DNA from: Frankia tisae
Lineage (GTDB): Bacteria > Actinomycetota > Actinomycetes > Frankiales > Frankiaceae
NCBI RefSeq assembly: GCF_025403405.1
Contig: NZ_JANEZT010000021.1
Coordinates: forward strand, 1 to 33,821
Length of the DNA stretch: 33,821 nucleotides
Reading direction: 5' to 3'
The notes below the pieces were generated by a model. That model worked only from the letters and a program-made list of their open reading frames with translations, was not told the DNA's origin and made no database searches. Shown piece after piece: positions 7,552 through 15,339 of this stretch (within the stretch, counting starts at the first letter, position 1; each line of letters opens with the position of its first letter). Made by a program: the position numbers and the translations under genes.

Positions 7552-7580
7552 ATTTAGGGCACCAGTCTGGTTGCATAAAT
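7552..7580. promoter_or_regulatory. 29-bp dyad, probable TetR operator
   Basis: The arrangement is perfectly symmetric: ATTTA, 4 nt, ACCAG, central T, CTGGT, 4 nt, TAAAT. It lies between the divergent tetR and ohr genes, 42 bp upstream of the tetR start. The size and symmetry fit TetR-family operators. The assignment to this regulator is inferred from proximity. Confidence 0.6.
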
Positions 7581-7666
7581 CTGACAGGCTCCACGGAGCT
7601 CCGACAGCCCGCGTCGCGGCCGGACGGTGTTCGTCCCGCGATGCACAGTGACACACGGAGGCAGCT

Positions 7667-8095
7667 ATGACGACCGCGATCTACTCGGCGACCTCGACCG
7701 CCTGGGGCGGCCGCGAGGGACGGGTGGCATCCAGCGACAACCGGGTGGACCTCCAGCTCTCCATCCCGAAGGGGGTGGGCGGCGACGACGGGCCGGGTAC
7801 GAACCCGGAGCAGCTCTTCGCCACCGGCTACGCGGCGTGCTTCCACAGCGCGCTCAAGGCCGTCGCCCGGGGCAAGAAGGCCGACGTCACCGACTCGGCG
7901 GTGTCGGTGACCATCGAACTGCTCCGGGACGACGAGGGCGCCGTCAGCCTGGGCGCGAGGATCGAGGCGCAGATCCCGGGGCTCGAGCGGGCCACCGCCC
8001 AGGAACTGCTCGAGGCCGCGCACGCGATGTGCCCGTACTCCCGCGCCACGAAGGGCAACATCCCCTCCGAGGTCGTCCTCGTGGACAACGACTGA
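7667..8095 (+). CDS. ohr: organic hydroperoxide resistance protein (Ohr/OsmC family)
   Basis: This 142-residue protein matches the Ohr subfamily. The catalytic cysteines are Cys58 (in GYAACFHSAL) and Cys122 (in AHAMCPYSRAT). The active-site Arg19 (EGRV) and Glu48 (TNPEQL) are also present. Ohr is a cytosolic, thiol-dependent, usually lipoyl-dependent peroxidase that reduces organic and fatty-acid hydroperoxides. The gene starts at ATG 7667 after a GGAGG ribosome-binding site. It is divergent from a TetR regulator with a dyad in between. A small hairpin (8096-8110) follows the stop. The subfamily call rests on the overall length and the spacing of the two cysteines. Confidence 0.92.
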   Translation: MTTAIYSATSTAWGGREGRVASSDNRVDLQLSIPKGVGGDDGPGTNPEQLFATGYAACFHSALKAVARGKKADVTDSAVSVTIELLRDDEGAVSLGARIEAQIPGLERATAQELLEAAHAMCPYSRATKGNIPSEVVLVDND

Positions 8096-8110
8096 CCGGT
8101 GCGCCACCGG
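8096..8110 (+). terminator. short hairpin after ohr
   Basis: CCGGTG (8096-8101) and CACCGG (8105-8110) form a 6-bp stem with a 3-nt loop directly after the ohr stop codon. It is a weak terminator candidate. Confidence 0.3.
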
Positions 8111-8330
8111 CCTGCGGCCCGTCGGGTCAGCGCGTTCCCCGGACGCGTGGCCCGGCGGGCCCGCGGGTCGCCACCGCCCGCGGCCGGCCAGTCCGCGACC
8201 CGGCCCGGCCGCGCCGTCACATGGGATTTCAGTGAAGATCGGACCTGAATGTCCTAATGTGCGGAAGAAGCGGCGCCACCCTCGACGTCGAGGGGTCAGG
8301 ACTGGCCCGAAACGAACGGAGGGCGCACAG

Positions 8331-9761
8331 TTGCGGATTGCGTTGTTGTCGTACCGGAGCCTGCCCACCTGCGGTGGACAGGGCGTGTACGTCCGACATC
8401 TGTCCCGCGAACTAGTCGCCCTGGGGCACCACGTGCAGGTGCTGAGCGGGCCGCCGTACCCCGACCTCGACGACGGGGTCGGTCTCACCGAGCTGCCCAG
8501 CCTGGACCTCTACCGCGACTCGGACCCGTTCCGCTGGCCGGGGCTGGCAGAGGTCCGCGCGCTGCCCGACGTCGTCGAGTTCGGGATGATGCGAACCGGG
8601 CAGTTCTCGGAGCCGCTGTCGTTCAGCCTGCGCGCCTACCAGGCACTGCGGCCGCGAGCGTCCGGTGGGCGGCCGCCGTTCGACATCGTCCATGACAACC
8701 AGGGGCTCGGCTACGGGCTGCTGGCGCTGCGGGCGGCACTGCGCCCGTACCGAATCCCCGTGGTGAGCACCGTGCACCACCCGATCACCGTCGACCTTCG
8801 GCTGAGCCTGGCCGCGGCGTCGAGCTTCACCGCCCGGGTGGGGCTGCGCCGGTGGTACTCCTTCCTGCCGATGCAGGCCCGGGTGGCGCGGGGGCTGGAC
8901 GGCATCGTCATCCCCTCGGAGAGCTCGCGGCGCGAGATCATCGCCGACATGAACCTTCCGTCGGAGGTCATGCACACGGTGCCCCTCGGGGTCGACGCCG
9001 ACATCTTCACGCCCGCGCCCGCCCCCACGCCGGCCGTCGCTGGCCGCATTGTGGTCGTGACCAGTGCGGACGTGCCACTCAAGGGGCTGGGTGTCCTGTT
9101 GGAGGCGCTGGCCAAGCTGCGATCCGAGCGTGCCGCGCACCTGGTCTGCATCGGCAAGGTCCGCGAGGGCGGCCAGGCCCAGCGCCGGGTGACGGAGCTG
9201 GGCCTGGGCAACGCGGTGACGTTCCGGTCGAACGTCCCGGAGCAGGAGCTGATCGAGCTGCTGCGCTCCGCCGAGGTCGCGGTCGTCCCCTCCCTCTACG
9301 AGGGGTTCAGCCTGCCCGCGGTGGAGGAGATGGCCTGCGGCATCCCGCTGATCGCGACGACCGCCGGGGCGTTGCCCGAGGTCGCCGGCGCTGACGGCGA
9401 GGCCGCCCTGCTGGTCCCCCCGGGAGATCCGGACGCGCTCGCCGAGGCCATCCGCACGCTGCTCGACGATCCGGCGCGCCGCGCCCGGATGGGGGCCGCC
9501 GGGCGGCGCCGGGTGGAACAGCGGTTCTCCTGGCGGGCGGCGAGCGCCGCGACCGCGGCCTGGTACGCGGAGCGGATCGCGGCGGTGGGCGGGACGCCGA
9601 CCTCGCCCTACCCGGGCTCATCGTGGTCGTGGGCGCAGCCGACACCGGCGTCCCGGCCGACCCCGGCCGGGCTGGCCACCGCCACCACCACCGCCACGTC
9701 CGCGCCGGCAGCGGTCCCGGGCGATTCGAGCTCGTCGGCGTCGCCGACGCTCGCCGGCTGA
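8331..9761 (+). CDS. family 4 glycosyltransferase (GT-B fold)
   Basis: From the TTG at 8331 the protein is 476 residues and begins MRIALLSYRSLPTCGGQGVY, the typical first Rossmann strand and glycine-rich loop of GT4 enzymes. The C-terminal nucleotide-sugar domain contains VVVTSADVPLKGLGVLLEAL and the EX7E motif, Glu324 to Glu332, in YEGFSLPAVEEMACG. The last 55 residues are a Pro/Thr/Ser/Ala-rich tail of no recognised function. The TTG is chosen because CGGAGGG lies 8 nt upstream and the fold starts there; a GTG at 8232 would add 33 atypical residues. Retaining glycosyl transfer from an NDP-sugar is expected, acceptor unknown. It is the first gene of a tight run with a methyltransferase and a terpenoid-cyclase-like gene. 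Confidence 0.9.
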   Translation: MRIALLSYRSLPTCGGQGVYVRHLSRELVALGHHVQVLSGPPYPDLDDGVGLTELPSLDLYRDSDPFRWPGLAEVRALPDVVEFGMMRTGQFSEPLSFSLRAYQALRPRASGGRPPFDIVHDNQGLGYGLLALRAALRPYRIPVVSTVHHPITVDLRLSLAAASSFTARVGLRRWYSFLPMQARVARGLDGIVIPSESSRREIIADMNLPSEVMHTVPLGVDADIFTPAPAPTPAVAGRIVVVTSADVPLKGLGVLLEALAKLRSERAAHLVCIGKVREGGQAQRRVTELGLGNAVTFRSNVPEQELIELLRSAEVAVVPSLYEGFSLPAVEEMACGIPLIATTAGALPEVAGADGEAALLVPPGDPDALAEAIRTLLDDPARRARMGAAGRRRVEQRFSWRAASAATAAWYAERIAAVGGTPTSPYPGSSWSWAQPTPASRPTPAGLATATTTATSAPAAVPGDSSSSASPTLAG

Positions 9762-9772
9762 GCCGGCGCCGC

Positions 9773-10504
9773 ATGCTCACCGTCGACTTCGATCGTTTTC
9801 CCGTACCCGCAGGCTGCCGGCTGCTCGACCTGGGCTGCGGGGGCGGGCGCCATTCCTTCGAGGCGTTCCGGCGCGGCGCCGACGTCGTCGCGCTGGACTA
9901 CTCCCTCGACGAGGTCAGCGGCGTGAACGCGATGCTCGCCGCGATGGCCCTGGAGGGGCAGGCACCGGCCACGGCACGGGCCGGCGGGGTCCGCGGCGAC
10001 GCGCTTGCCCTGCCGTTCGCGGACGCCACCTTCGACCGGGTCATCATCGCCGAGGTCCTCGAGCACCTGCCCGCCGACACGGCGGCGATGGCCGAGATCG
10101 CCCGCGTGCTGCGGCCCGGCGGCTGGGTGGCGGTCACCGTCCCGAATCGCCTGCCCGAGCAGGTGTGCTGGAACCTGTCGACGGCGTACCACACCGTCGA
10201 GGGCGGTCACATCCGCATCTACCGGCAGTCCGAACTGCGCGACCGGCTGACCGCCGTCGGGCTGGAGCCGATCGGCACCCACTTCGCCCACGCCCTGCAC
10301 GCACCGTACTGGTGGCTGCGGTGTCTCGTCGGTGTCCATGACGACGACCATCCGGCGACGCGGCTTTACCACCGGCTGCTGGTGTGGGACATGATGCGCC
10401 GTCCCCAGGTCACGCGGCTCGCCGAACGGATCCTCAATCCGGTCATCGGCAAGAGCATCGTCCTGTACCTACGAAAACCGGAGGTAGCGCGTGCGGTCGG
10501 TTGA
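9773..10504 (+). CDS. class I SAM-dependent methyltransferase
   Basis: From ATG 9773 the protein has 243 residues and contains methyltransferase motif I, LLDLGCGGGRHSFEA (17-31). The acidic end of strand 2 is VVALDY (38-43), and further motifs include GDALALPFADATFDRVI and IAEVLEHLP. This is the UbiE/Methyltransf_11 style, usually acting on small molecules. A start at 9623 is possible but would add 50 residues overlapping the glycosyltransferase reading frame and of low-complexity character. The gene begins 11 bp after the glycosyltransferase stop, and its own end overlaps the next gene by 14 bp, so translation is probably coupled. The substrate is unknown. Confidence 0.87.
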   Translation: MLTVDFDRFPVPAGCRLLDLGCGGGRHSFEAFRRGADVVALDYSLDEVSGVNAMLAAMALEGQAPATARAGGVRGDALALPFADATFDRVIIAEVLEHLPADTAAMAEIARVLRPGGWVAVTVPNRLPEQVCWNLSTAYHTVEGGHIRIYRQSELRDRLTAVGLEPIGTHFAHALHAPYWWLRCLVGVHDDDHPATRLYHRLLVWDMMRRPQVTRLAERILNPVIGKSIVLYLRKPEVARAVG

Positions 10505-11672
10505 GTCTGCTCCGGTGTTGACCCCCGAGGCGCTCATCGCGACCGCGACCGCGATCGCCGCCGTCCAGGAACCGGACGGCGCCATCCCCTGGTATCCCGG
10601 CGGCCACACCGACCCCTGGGACCATCTCGAATGCGCCATGGCGCTCGACCTCGGCGGCCTCGTCGGCGCGGCCGACGCCGCCTGGGCCTGGCTGCGCCGC
10701 AACCAGCGGGCCGACGGCTCCTGGGCCACCAGCTACGTGGCCGGCGCGGTCAAAGAGGACTTCGCAGACAGCAACCAGTGCGCCTATGTCGCGACGGCCG
10801 CCTGGCACCGCTGGCTGCTCACCGGGGACCGTGCCTTCGCCGCCGGGATCTGGCCGGTCGTCCGCCGGGCACTCGACCTCATCGTTGACATGCAGGCCCC
10901 CAGCGGCCAGATCTGGTGGGCACGGGGCTCGGACGGCGTGGACTATCCCGAGGCGCTGCTCACGGGCTGCTCCAGCACGCTGCACAGCCTGCGGTGCGGG
11001 ATGGCGCTCGCCGCGCTCGTCGACGAGGTGCCGCCGGCCTGGGAGCGGGCGACCGGCGCGCTGCATCACGCGCTGGTCGCGCATCCCGAGCATTTCGCCC
11101 CGCGGGACCGCTGGTCGATGGACTGGTACTACCCGGTGATCGGCGGGGCGCTGCGCCGCTCCGCCGGCCGGGCCCGGCTCGCCTCCCGCTGGGACGACTT
11201 CGTCGTCGACGGGCTGGGAATCCGCTGCGTGGCCGACGAGCCCTGGGTGACCGGCGCGGAGACCTGCGAGCTCGCGATCGCCCTGCACCTGGTCGGCGAG
11301 TCGACCGCCGCGGCCAAGCTGGTCGCGGACATGCAGCATCTGCGGCACGACAGCGGCGGCTACTGGACAGGCTGGCAGTTCGCCGACCGCACGTTCTGGC
11401 CGGTCGAACAGTCGACGTGGACCGCCGCGGCGGTGATCCTCGCGGCCGACACACTGGCCGGCGGGGTCACCGAGACCCTGTTCCGCGGTGCGGACCTGCC
11501 CACCGGGCTGCACGGGCCGGAGGGGATCGACGGCCAGGCCGTCGCCGACGCCGGCCGCTCCCGGGGCGAGCCGCGCCCACCCGAGCAGCGCCCGGCGCCC
11601 GATGGCGACCCGCCGGCGACAGACTCCGACCCGCCAGCGGCGTGCGGCTGCCGGTCAGTCGACGCGGCGTAG
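10491..11672 (+). CDS. terpenoid-cyclase/prenyltransferase-fold (alpha/alpha toroid) protein
   Basis: The 393-residue protein shows repeated helical hairpins with QEPDGAIPWYPGG, RRNQRADGSWATSY, MQAPSGQIWWARG and RHDSGGYWTGWQF. These resemble the QW-like repeats of squalene/hopene-cyclase and prenyltransferase toroids. Actinobacterial homologues are commonly labelled prenyltransferase. However, no DXDD protonation motif is evident and the protein is much shorter than a hopene cyclase, so a cyclase activity should not be assumed. A GTG start at 10491 follows a GGAGGT ribosome-binding site and overlaps the methyltransferase stop. The C-terminal 60 residues are Pro/Arg/Asp-rich. The gene ends inside the convergent methyltransferase gene, with an 18-bp overlap. 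Confidence 0.75.
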   Translation: MRSVESAPVLTPEALIATATAIAAVQEPDGAIPWYPGGHTDPWDHLECAMALDLGGLVGAADAAWAWLRRNQRADGSWATSYVAGAVKEDFADSNQCAYVATAAWHRWLLTGDRAFAAGIWPVVRRALDLIVDMQAPSGQIWWARGSDGVDYPEALLTGCSSTLHSLRCGMALAALVDEVPPAWERATGALHHALVAHPEHFAPRDRWSMDWYYPVIGGALRRSAGRARLASRWDDFVVDGLGIRCVADEPWVTGAETCELAIALHLVGESTAAAKLVADMQHLRHDSGGYWTGWQFADRTFWPVEQSTWTAAAVILAADTLAGGVTETLFRGADLPTGLHGPEGIDGQAVADAGRSRGEPRPPEQRPAPDGDPPATDSDPPAACGCRSVDAA

Positions 11673-12290
11673 CACCCGCAGCGACCCGGTCCGCGACTGC
11701 TCGCGGAAGCCCTCGTCGAGCGCCCGCAGCAGGACGTGGTACGGCGCCTGGCCGCCGTCGGCGGGGTCGGGGAACACGTCGTGGATGGCCAGCAGGCCAC
11801 CGGAGGTGACATGGCGCCCCCACGCCTCGTAATCGGCCTGGGCCTGCTCCTCGGTGTGCCCGCCGTCGAGGAAGAGCAGCGCGACCGGGGTCGTCCACCA
11901 CCGTCCGACCTGCTCGGACCGCCCGACGATCGCCGTCACCACGTCCTCGACCTGGCCCTGCTCCAGGGTCCGGCGCAGGAACGGCAGCGTGTCGAGCCGG
12001 CCCGTGCGCAGGTCGACGAGGGTGGTGTCGTGGTACTCCCAGCCGGCCTGGTTCTCCTCCGAGCCGCGGTGATGGTCCACGGTGACCACGGTGGCGCCCG
12101 CCGCTCGGGCGGCGGCGGCCAGGTAGAGGGTGGACTTCCCGCAGTAGGTGCCGACCTCGCAGATCAGGCCACCGGCCGGGATCGCCGCGGCCGCCGTGTA
12201 CAGCGCAAGCCCCTCCTGCGGGGGCATGAAGCCCGTCGCCCCCTCGGCCACCTGCCGCAATGCCGCGTCCACCGCCGACTCCCTTCCCAC
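11655..12290 (-). CDS. class I SAM-dependent methyltransferase (Methyltransf_24-like)
   Basis: This 211-residue protein has a SAM-binding loop, LICEVGTYCGKSTLYLA (42-58), an acidic strand-2 end (VVTVDHH) and the signature LLFLDGGHTEEQAQADYEAW (138-157), followed by GGLLAIHDVF. This pattern fits the Methyltransf_24/O-methyltransferase group, in which the Asp-Gly-Gly-His segment often sits near a metal or catalytic site. The start is GTG at 12290; an in-frame GTG a few codons later is also possible. It is convergent with, and overlaps by 18 bp, the toroid-fold gene. Conserved proximity suggests it belongs to the same pathway, although it is on the opposite strand. Confidence 0.85.
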   Translation of the reverse strand: MGRESAVDAALRQVAEGATGFMPPQEGLALYTAAAAIPAGGLICEVGTYCGKSTLYLAAAARAAGATVVTVDHHRGSEENQAGWEYHDTTLVDLRTGRLDTLPFLRRTLEQGQVEDVVTAIVGRSEQVGRWWTTPVALLFLDGGHTEEQAQADYEAWGRHVTSGGLLAIHDVFPDPADGGQAPYHVLLRALDEGFREQSRTGSLRVLRRVD

Positions 12291-12485
12291 TGGCCTCGCG
12301 CCGTCCTGACTTCCCGCCGGCTGGCGGGTACCGCCCGATCCGGCCAGTACCGAACTTAGTGCCCCGGGCTCGCCGACCGGCGGTCTTCCGGGACTGGCCG
12401 CCGGCGACGAGCCCGGTCGAGGCGGGACGAGCGCCGGAGCCGACCGCGTCGAGCCTGCGCCCGCGACCGGTGAACGAAAAACTGT

Positions 12486-12514
12486 TTGCCCGGCCGGCCG
12501 GAATGAACTAGCCT
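12486..12514 (+). promoter_or_regulatory. candidate promoter with 17-bp spacer
   Basis: TTGCCC (12486-12491) and TAGCCT (12509-12514) are separated by exactly 17 bp, fitting the TTGNCN and TANNNT pattern of the principal actinobacterial sigma factor. It would start transcription near 12521, just before a series of hairpins. It is predicted from sequence only. Confidence 0.4.
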
Positions 12515-12592
12515 GCCCTCATGGGCATCTGAGTAGGCGTGCGAACGCCTCGGTGCACCCACTGTCACGGCAGGGTGACCGATTATTCTCTT
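12514..12592 (+). ncRNA. candidate structured short RNA or leader with terminator-like end
   Basis: Three consecutive hairpins follow the candidate promoter. The first is TGCCC (12514-12518) with GGGCA (12523-12527). The second is GGCGT (12536-12540) with ACGCC (12545-12549), closed by a GNRA-type GCGA loop. The third is a longer stem, 12551-12560 with 12573-12581, with one bulged base. A pyrimidine/T-rich stretch, ATTATTCTCTTCTTTCC, comes next, so the last hairpin could act as an intrinsic terminator. A three-codon ATG-GGC-ATC-TGA frame starts at 12521. It could be an sRNA or an attenuating leader of the gene at 12836; no known RNA family is recognised. The rest of the 545-bp gap (12291-12835) shows nothing else. 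Confidence 0.35.
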
Positions 12593-12835
12593 CTTTCCAG
12601 CCGACCTGGGCGATCGGCCTCGTGGCACCGGACCTCCGGCCGCGCACGACGCCATAATGCCTGGCAGTCCTGCTGATTCGTCCGTCCATCGCGGCGCTCC
12701 GCTCGCCCGCCAGTGCCGTTTTCGGCGGCTGACGGCGTTTACCCGATTAGGCGTACTGCGTTTCTCGCCCATTTTTGGGAGCCGAGCGTCCGCGGGGTCG
12801 GCGTCACCATTCCACGCTGCCCGAAAGGAACACTG

Positions 12836-13276
12836 ATGGCTGCTCGTTCTCGATCCCGAAACCCGAAACTGCGCGACACCGCCCGCACCGCCCGCAGACC
12901 ACCGGCCGGGGACACGGTGACCGGGCCCGGCGCTGAACCGGCCGTGTCCCCGCCCGCTGAACCGACTGGGTCGGCTGACGCGGTTGGGTCGGCTGACGCG
13001 GTTGGGTCGGCTGACGCGGTTGGGTCGGCTGACGCGGTTGGGTCGGCTGACGCGGTTGGGTCGGCTGACGCGGTTGGGTCGGCTGACGCGGTTGGGTCGG
13101 CGCTCCCCGGCCTTGCGGACGCGCCGGTTCAGGACCGCCGTTCTCGGCGGGAGCGGCGAGGGCACGGCGGGGACGCCGAGAGTCCCCGGTCCGGGCCGGT
13201 TGCGCCGCGGCTGAACGCCGGGGCAGCGGGCGCAGGCCGCAACCAGCGGCGCTTCGCCGCCCGCCGCCAGGGCTGA
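12836..13276 (+). CDS. hypothetical repeat-containing protein
   Basis: From ATG 12836, with CGAAAGGAA 7 nt upstream, this encodes 146 residues. The N-terminus is basic (MAARSRSRNPKLRDTARTAR). The middle consists of a Ser-Ala-Asp-Ala-Val-Gly hexapeptide repeated seven times, and the C-terminal part is Arg/Gly-rich and ends in NQRRFAARRQG. No signal peptide, membrane segment or known domain is visible. The protein is probably disordered with basic ends and an acidic linker. An ATG at 12713 in the same frame is less likely, because the added residues look non-coding and the ribosome-binding site supports 12836. The gene converges on def. Function is unknown; whether it is expressed is not certain. 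Confidence 0.55.
   Translation: MAARSRSRNPKLRDTARTARRPPAGDTVTGPGAEPAVSPPAEPTGSADAVGSADAVGSADAVGSADAVGSADAVGSADAVGSADAVGSALPGLADAPVQDRRSRRERRGHGGDAESPRSGPVAPRLNAGAAGAGRNQRRFAARRQG
12968..13093 (+). repeat. 18-bp tandem array, seven identical copies
   Basis: The unit GGGTCGGCTGACGCGGTT is repeated seven times without change, followed by a partial eighth copy. It encodes the hexapeptide array in the small hypothetical protein and keeps the frame with any copy number. Confidence 0.95.
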
Positions 13277-13288
13277 CCGCGGCGGCGG

Positions 13289-13963
13289 CTACTTGCCGAG
13301 GGTCTCGGCCACCTCGGTGCGGCGTGCGAAGATCTCCTCGGCCCGCTCCTCCATCTCCTTCAACGCCTTCTTGCGTCCGCGGCTGGACAACCGGTCGAGG
13401 TAGAGGCCGCCGTGCAGATGATCGGTCTCGTGCTGCAGGCACCGGGCGAAGTAGCCGGTGCCCGCCAGCCGCAGCGGCGCGCCGGTGCAGTCCTGGCCGC
13501 GGACCGCGGCGTGTTCGAGCCGGGCGACCTCCATGTAGGCGCCCGGCACGGACAGGCAGCCCTCGTCGCCCTTGACCAGTCGGCGCTCGGCCGGATCGGC
13601 CTCGTCCAGCTCCGGATTGGCGAGGTGCCCCACGTGCCGGACGCCGTCCTCGTCGGTGCAGTCGTAGACGAACAGGGCCGCGTCGACGTCGATCTGGTTC
13701 GCGGCGAGGCCGACCCCCTCGGCGCCGTACATCGTGGCGAACATGTCATCGATCAGGGCGGCGAGTTCCGGGGTGCCGAACTCGGTGATCCTCCGGCAGG
13801 GCCGGTGCAGGATGGGCTCCCCGACGACCGTGATGCGCCGGATGGTGCCCCGCGCCACCTCGGGCGGGACCGCGGGATAGGTGTCGACCGGCTCTCCCAG
13901 GACCCGGATCCGCAGATCCTGCTTTTCGTTCGCCTCATCCGATCGCGCGGTACGCGAGGCCAT
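13289..13963 (-). CDS. def: peptide deformylase
   Basis: All three deformylase motifs are present in this 224-residue protein: GVGLAANQ (83-90), EGCLS (134-138, metal-ligand cysteine Cys136) and HETDH (178-182, two His ligands and the catalytic Glu179). The enzyme removes the N-formyl group from nascent proteins at the ribosome and uses a divalent metal, normally Fe2+. ATG 13963 is chosen because AGGAG lies just upstream; a longer frame extends to 14344 but contains non-coding-looking sequence. The N-terminal 40 residues before the catalytic domain are longer than in typical enzymes of about 170-190 residues. No fmt or other translation gene is adjacent. Confidence 0.95.
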   Translation of the reverse strand: MASRTARSDEANEKQDLRIRVLGEPVDTYPAVPPEVARGTIRRITVVGEPILHRPCRRITEFGTPELAALIDDMFATMYGAEGVGLAANQIDVDAALFVYDCTDEDGVRHVGHLANPELDEADPAERRLVKGDEGCLSVPGAYMEVARLEHAAVRGQDCTGAPLRLAGTGYFARCLQHETDHLHGGLYLDRLSSRGRKKALKEMEERAEEIFARRTEVAETLGK

Positions 13964-14274
13964 GGCGGGCTTCTCCTTCCGTCCGACCGCCGGCGCGCCC
14001 GCGCGGGCGGCGGCGCGGTGCCGACCGGGCCCCACCCGCCGTCCGCCAGGCCGAACCGGGCCGCCGCCGATCCTCGACATGCTGTACCTACGAGCTTGGC
14101 AGAACGCCCGCGCCATCGGCGCGACGGATCGACTCTCCTCGGGCGAATATCGCACCGTCGGGCGGGCGAGACGGTTCATCCCGACGGTGCCCGGCATGTC
14201 GACGGCGGACCGCTGCCCACAGGTGACGCACGCGGACCACCTCGAGCGCATCGGCCCGCACGTGCCATTCGCAG

Positions 14275-14283
14275 TTATCCACA
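14275..14283 (+). promoter_or_regulatory. isolated perfect DnaA box in a fragment resembling the repeat array
   Basis: TTATCCACA lies in the 400-bp gap between def and the first Roadblock gene. Nearby motifs such as CGACGGTGCCCGGCATG (14182-14198) and TGCCCACAGG resemble phrases of the 4.1-6.9 kb array. No gene is seen in this gap. The resemblance is limited to short motifs and was judged by eye. Confidence 0.55.
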
Positions 14284-14314
14284 GGCACGCGAGATGGCGA
14301 GGAGGTGGCAAGTG

Positions 14315-14361
14315 CCGAAAGGGGATACCGGCCCGCCGCCTCAAGCCGGTACCCCCTTCGG
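14315..14361 (-). terminator. strong hairpin after the first Roadblock gene
   Basis: The arms 14315-14332 and 14345-14361 pair over about 17 bp with one bulged base and a 12-nt loop. The hairpin lies 3 bp downstream of the minus-strand stop codon at 14364, a clear terminator position. Confidence 0.65.
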
Positions 14362-14363
14362 AC

Positions 14364-14741
14364 TCAGGCGGCGAGCAGTCTCGCGAGGCGCGTCACGGCG
14401 GGTCGCGACTGCAGGTGCAGCCGTTCGAGGTCGAGCCCCTCGTCGCCCAGGACGACGAGCAGCTTGGTCTCCCCGATCGCGTAGACGATGATGTGCCCCC
14501 CCTGGCACCGGGTGATCACCTCGCGCAGCGGGCCCATCCGGACCTCCTGGCCGGTGGACCGGCCGAGGCCGAGGGCCGCGGCGGCCATCGCCGCGAGCAC
14601 CTCGGGCCGGACGTCGTCGGCGTCGGCGGCGACCAGCAGGCCGTCGGCGGACGCGACGGCGCTGCTGGTGACGCCCGGAACCTGGTCCCGCAGGGCGTAG
14701 AGCTCGGCGAGTACCCCGTCGGTGATCGTGCTTGTGCTCAT
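14364..14741 (-). CDS. Roadblock/LC7-domain protein
   Basis: The 125-residue protein is a single Roadblock/LC7 domain. It has an N-terminal helix ([20 protein letters not shown]), then a strand-turn [10 protein letters not shown], helix [18 protein letters not shown] and the strand [17 protein letters not shown]. This fold resembles the CvnB-type partners of actinobacterial MglA-like GTPases, where it acts as a dimeric regulator. No GTPase, histidine kinase or DUF742 gene is nearby, so it is not part of a complete conservon. The gene follows the second Roadblock gene by 81 bp on the same strand and ends in a strong hairpin. The start is ATG at 14741. Confidence 0.85.
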   Translation of the reverse strand: MSTSTITDGVLAELYALRDQVPGVTSSAVASADGLLVAADADDVRPEVLAAMAAAALGLGRSTGQEVRMGPLREVITRCQGGHIIVYAIGETKLLVVLGDEGLDLERLHLQSRPAVTRLARLLAA

Positions 14742-14822
14742 CGAGGCCTCATTTCTGCCGCTATGGAAGGCTGGGCGGACGGACGGTTCTCACAGCTCGG
14801 CCTCGGCCGGCGCCGCCGGCCT

Positions 14823-15188
14823 TCAGAGGTCGAGGTTGCGGGCGATGGTGCGCAGGCCGTGCCGGGCGAGCGCGAGGTTCGCCCGATGCCGGTCCATCGC
14901 CAGGTAGAGAAACAGCGGGGTGCCGCCGCGGTGGAGCAGCCGGATCAGGTGGTACTGCTGATCGAGGGTGATGAGGATGTCCTCGATCCCCTCCTTGATC
15001 CCCAACGCGTCGAGGGTGCGGGCCTTGGCGCGCACGACGTCGGTGTTTCCGGCCGAGGCCACCTCGAGATCGAGGTTCCGGCCGCCCCCGGCGGAACCGA
15101 GCATCATTCCGCTCTCGTAATCGACGAGCGAAGCACCGATCGCCCCGCCAATTGTCATTGCTTCCTTGAGTGCGGTTTCAATGTCCAT
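14823..15188 (-). CDS. Roadblock/LC7-like protein
   Basis: This 121-residue protein begins MDIETALKEAMTIGGAIGAS and continues with LVDYESGMMLGSAGG and ILITLDQQYHLIRLL. The helix-strand order matches a Roadblock/LC7 fold, though less clearly than its neighbour. A good ribosome-binding site (GGGGGG region) precedes the ATG at 15188. It is the promoter-proximal gene of a two-gene unit and is divergent from the DUF4388-like gene at 15340, with 151 bp between them. A heterodimer with the downstream Roadblock protein is possible but only inferred. Confidence 0.7.
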   Translation of the reverse strand: MDIETALKEAMTIGGAIGASLVDYESGMMLGSAGGGRNLDLEVASAGNTDVVRAKARTLDALGIKEGIEDILITLDQQYHLIRLLHRGGTPLFLYLAMDRHRANLALARHGLRTIARNLDL

Positions 15189-15339
15189 GAGGTACCCCCC
15201 TCAACCCGTTGACAGCAGGACGAAATTACGTCGCCAGGTTCCAGGTTTGTTAACGTTCGCGTGCGCATCGACGGGCATATCGTGTAGACAGGGCGACCGT
15301 ACCGGTGCGCGAACGGAATGTCACATCGAGGAACCCACC

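Noticed and set aside
10491-11672. Squalene-hopene cyclase
   Set aside because: The protein is far shorter than hopene cyclases and no DXDD motif is visible; only the toroid-like repeat fold is supported.
12540-12582. Cobalamin-riboswitch-like CCACTGTCACGG phrase
   Set aside because: Only a short phrase resembles the B12 box region; the rest of the conserved core and the length are missing, and no cobalamin gene follows.
2937-13093. CRISPR array at the short tandem repeats
   Set aside because: Units are contiguous with no spacers and lie inside coding sequences; no cas genes are present.
12356-13442. Minus-strand frames over the 18-bp array encoding Pro-Thr-Gln repeats
   Set aside because: They are shadow translations of the tandem repeat, which is itself in frame in a plus-strand gene with a good ribosome-binding site.
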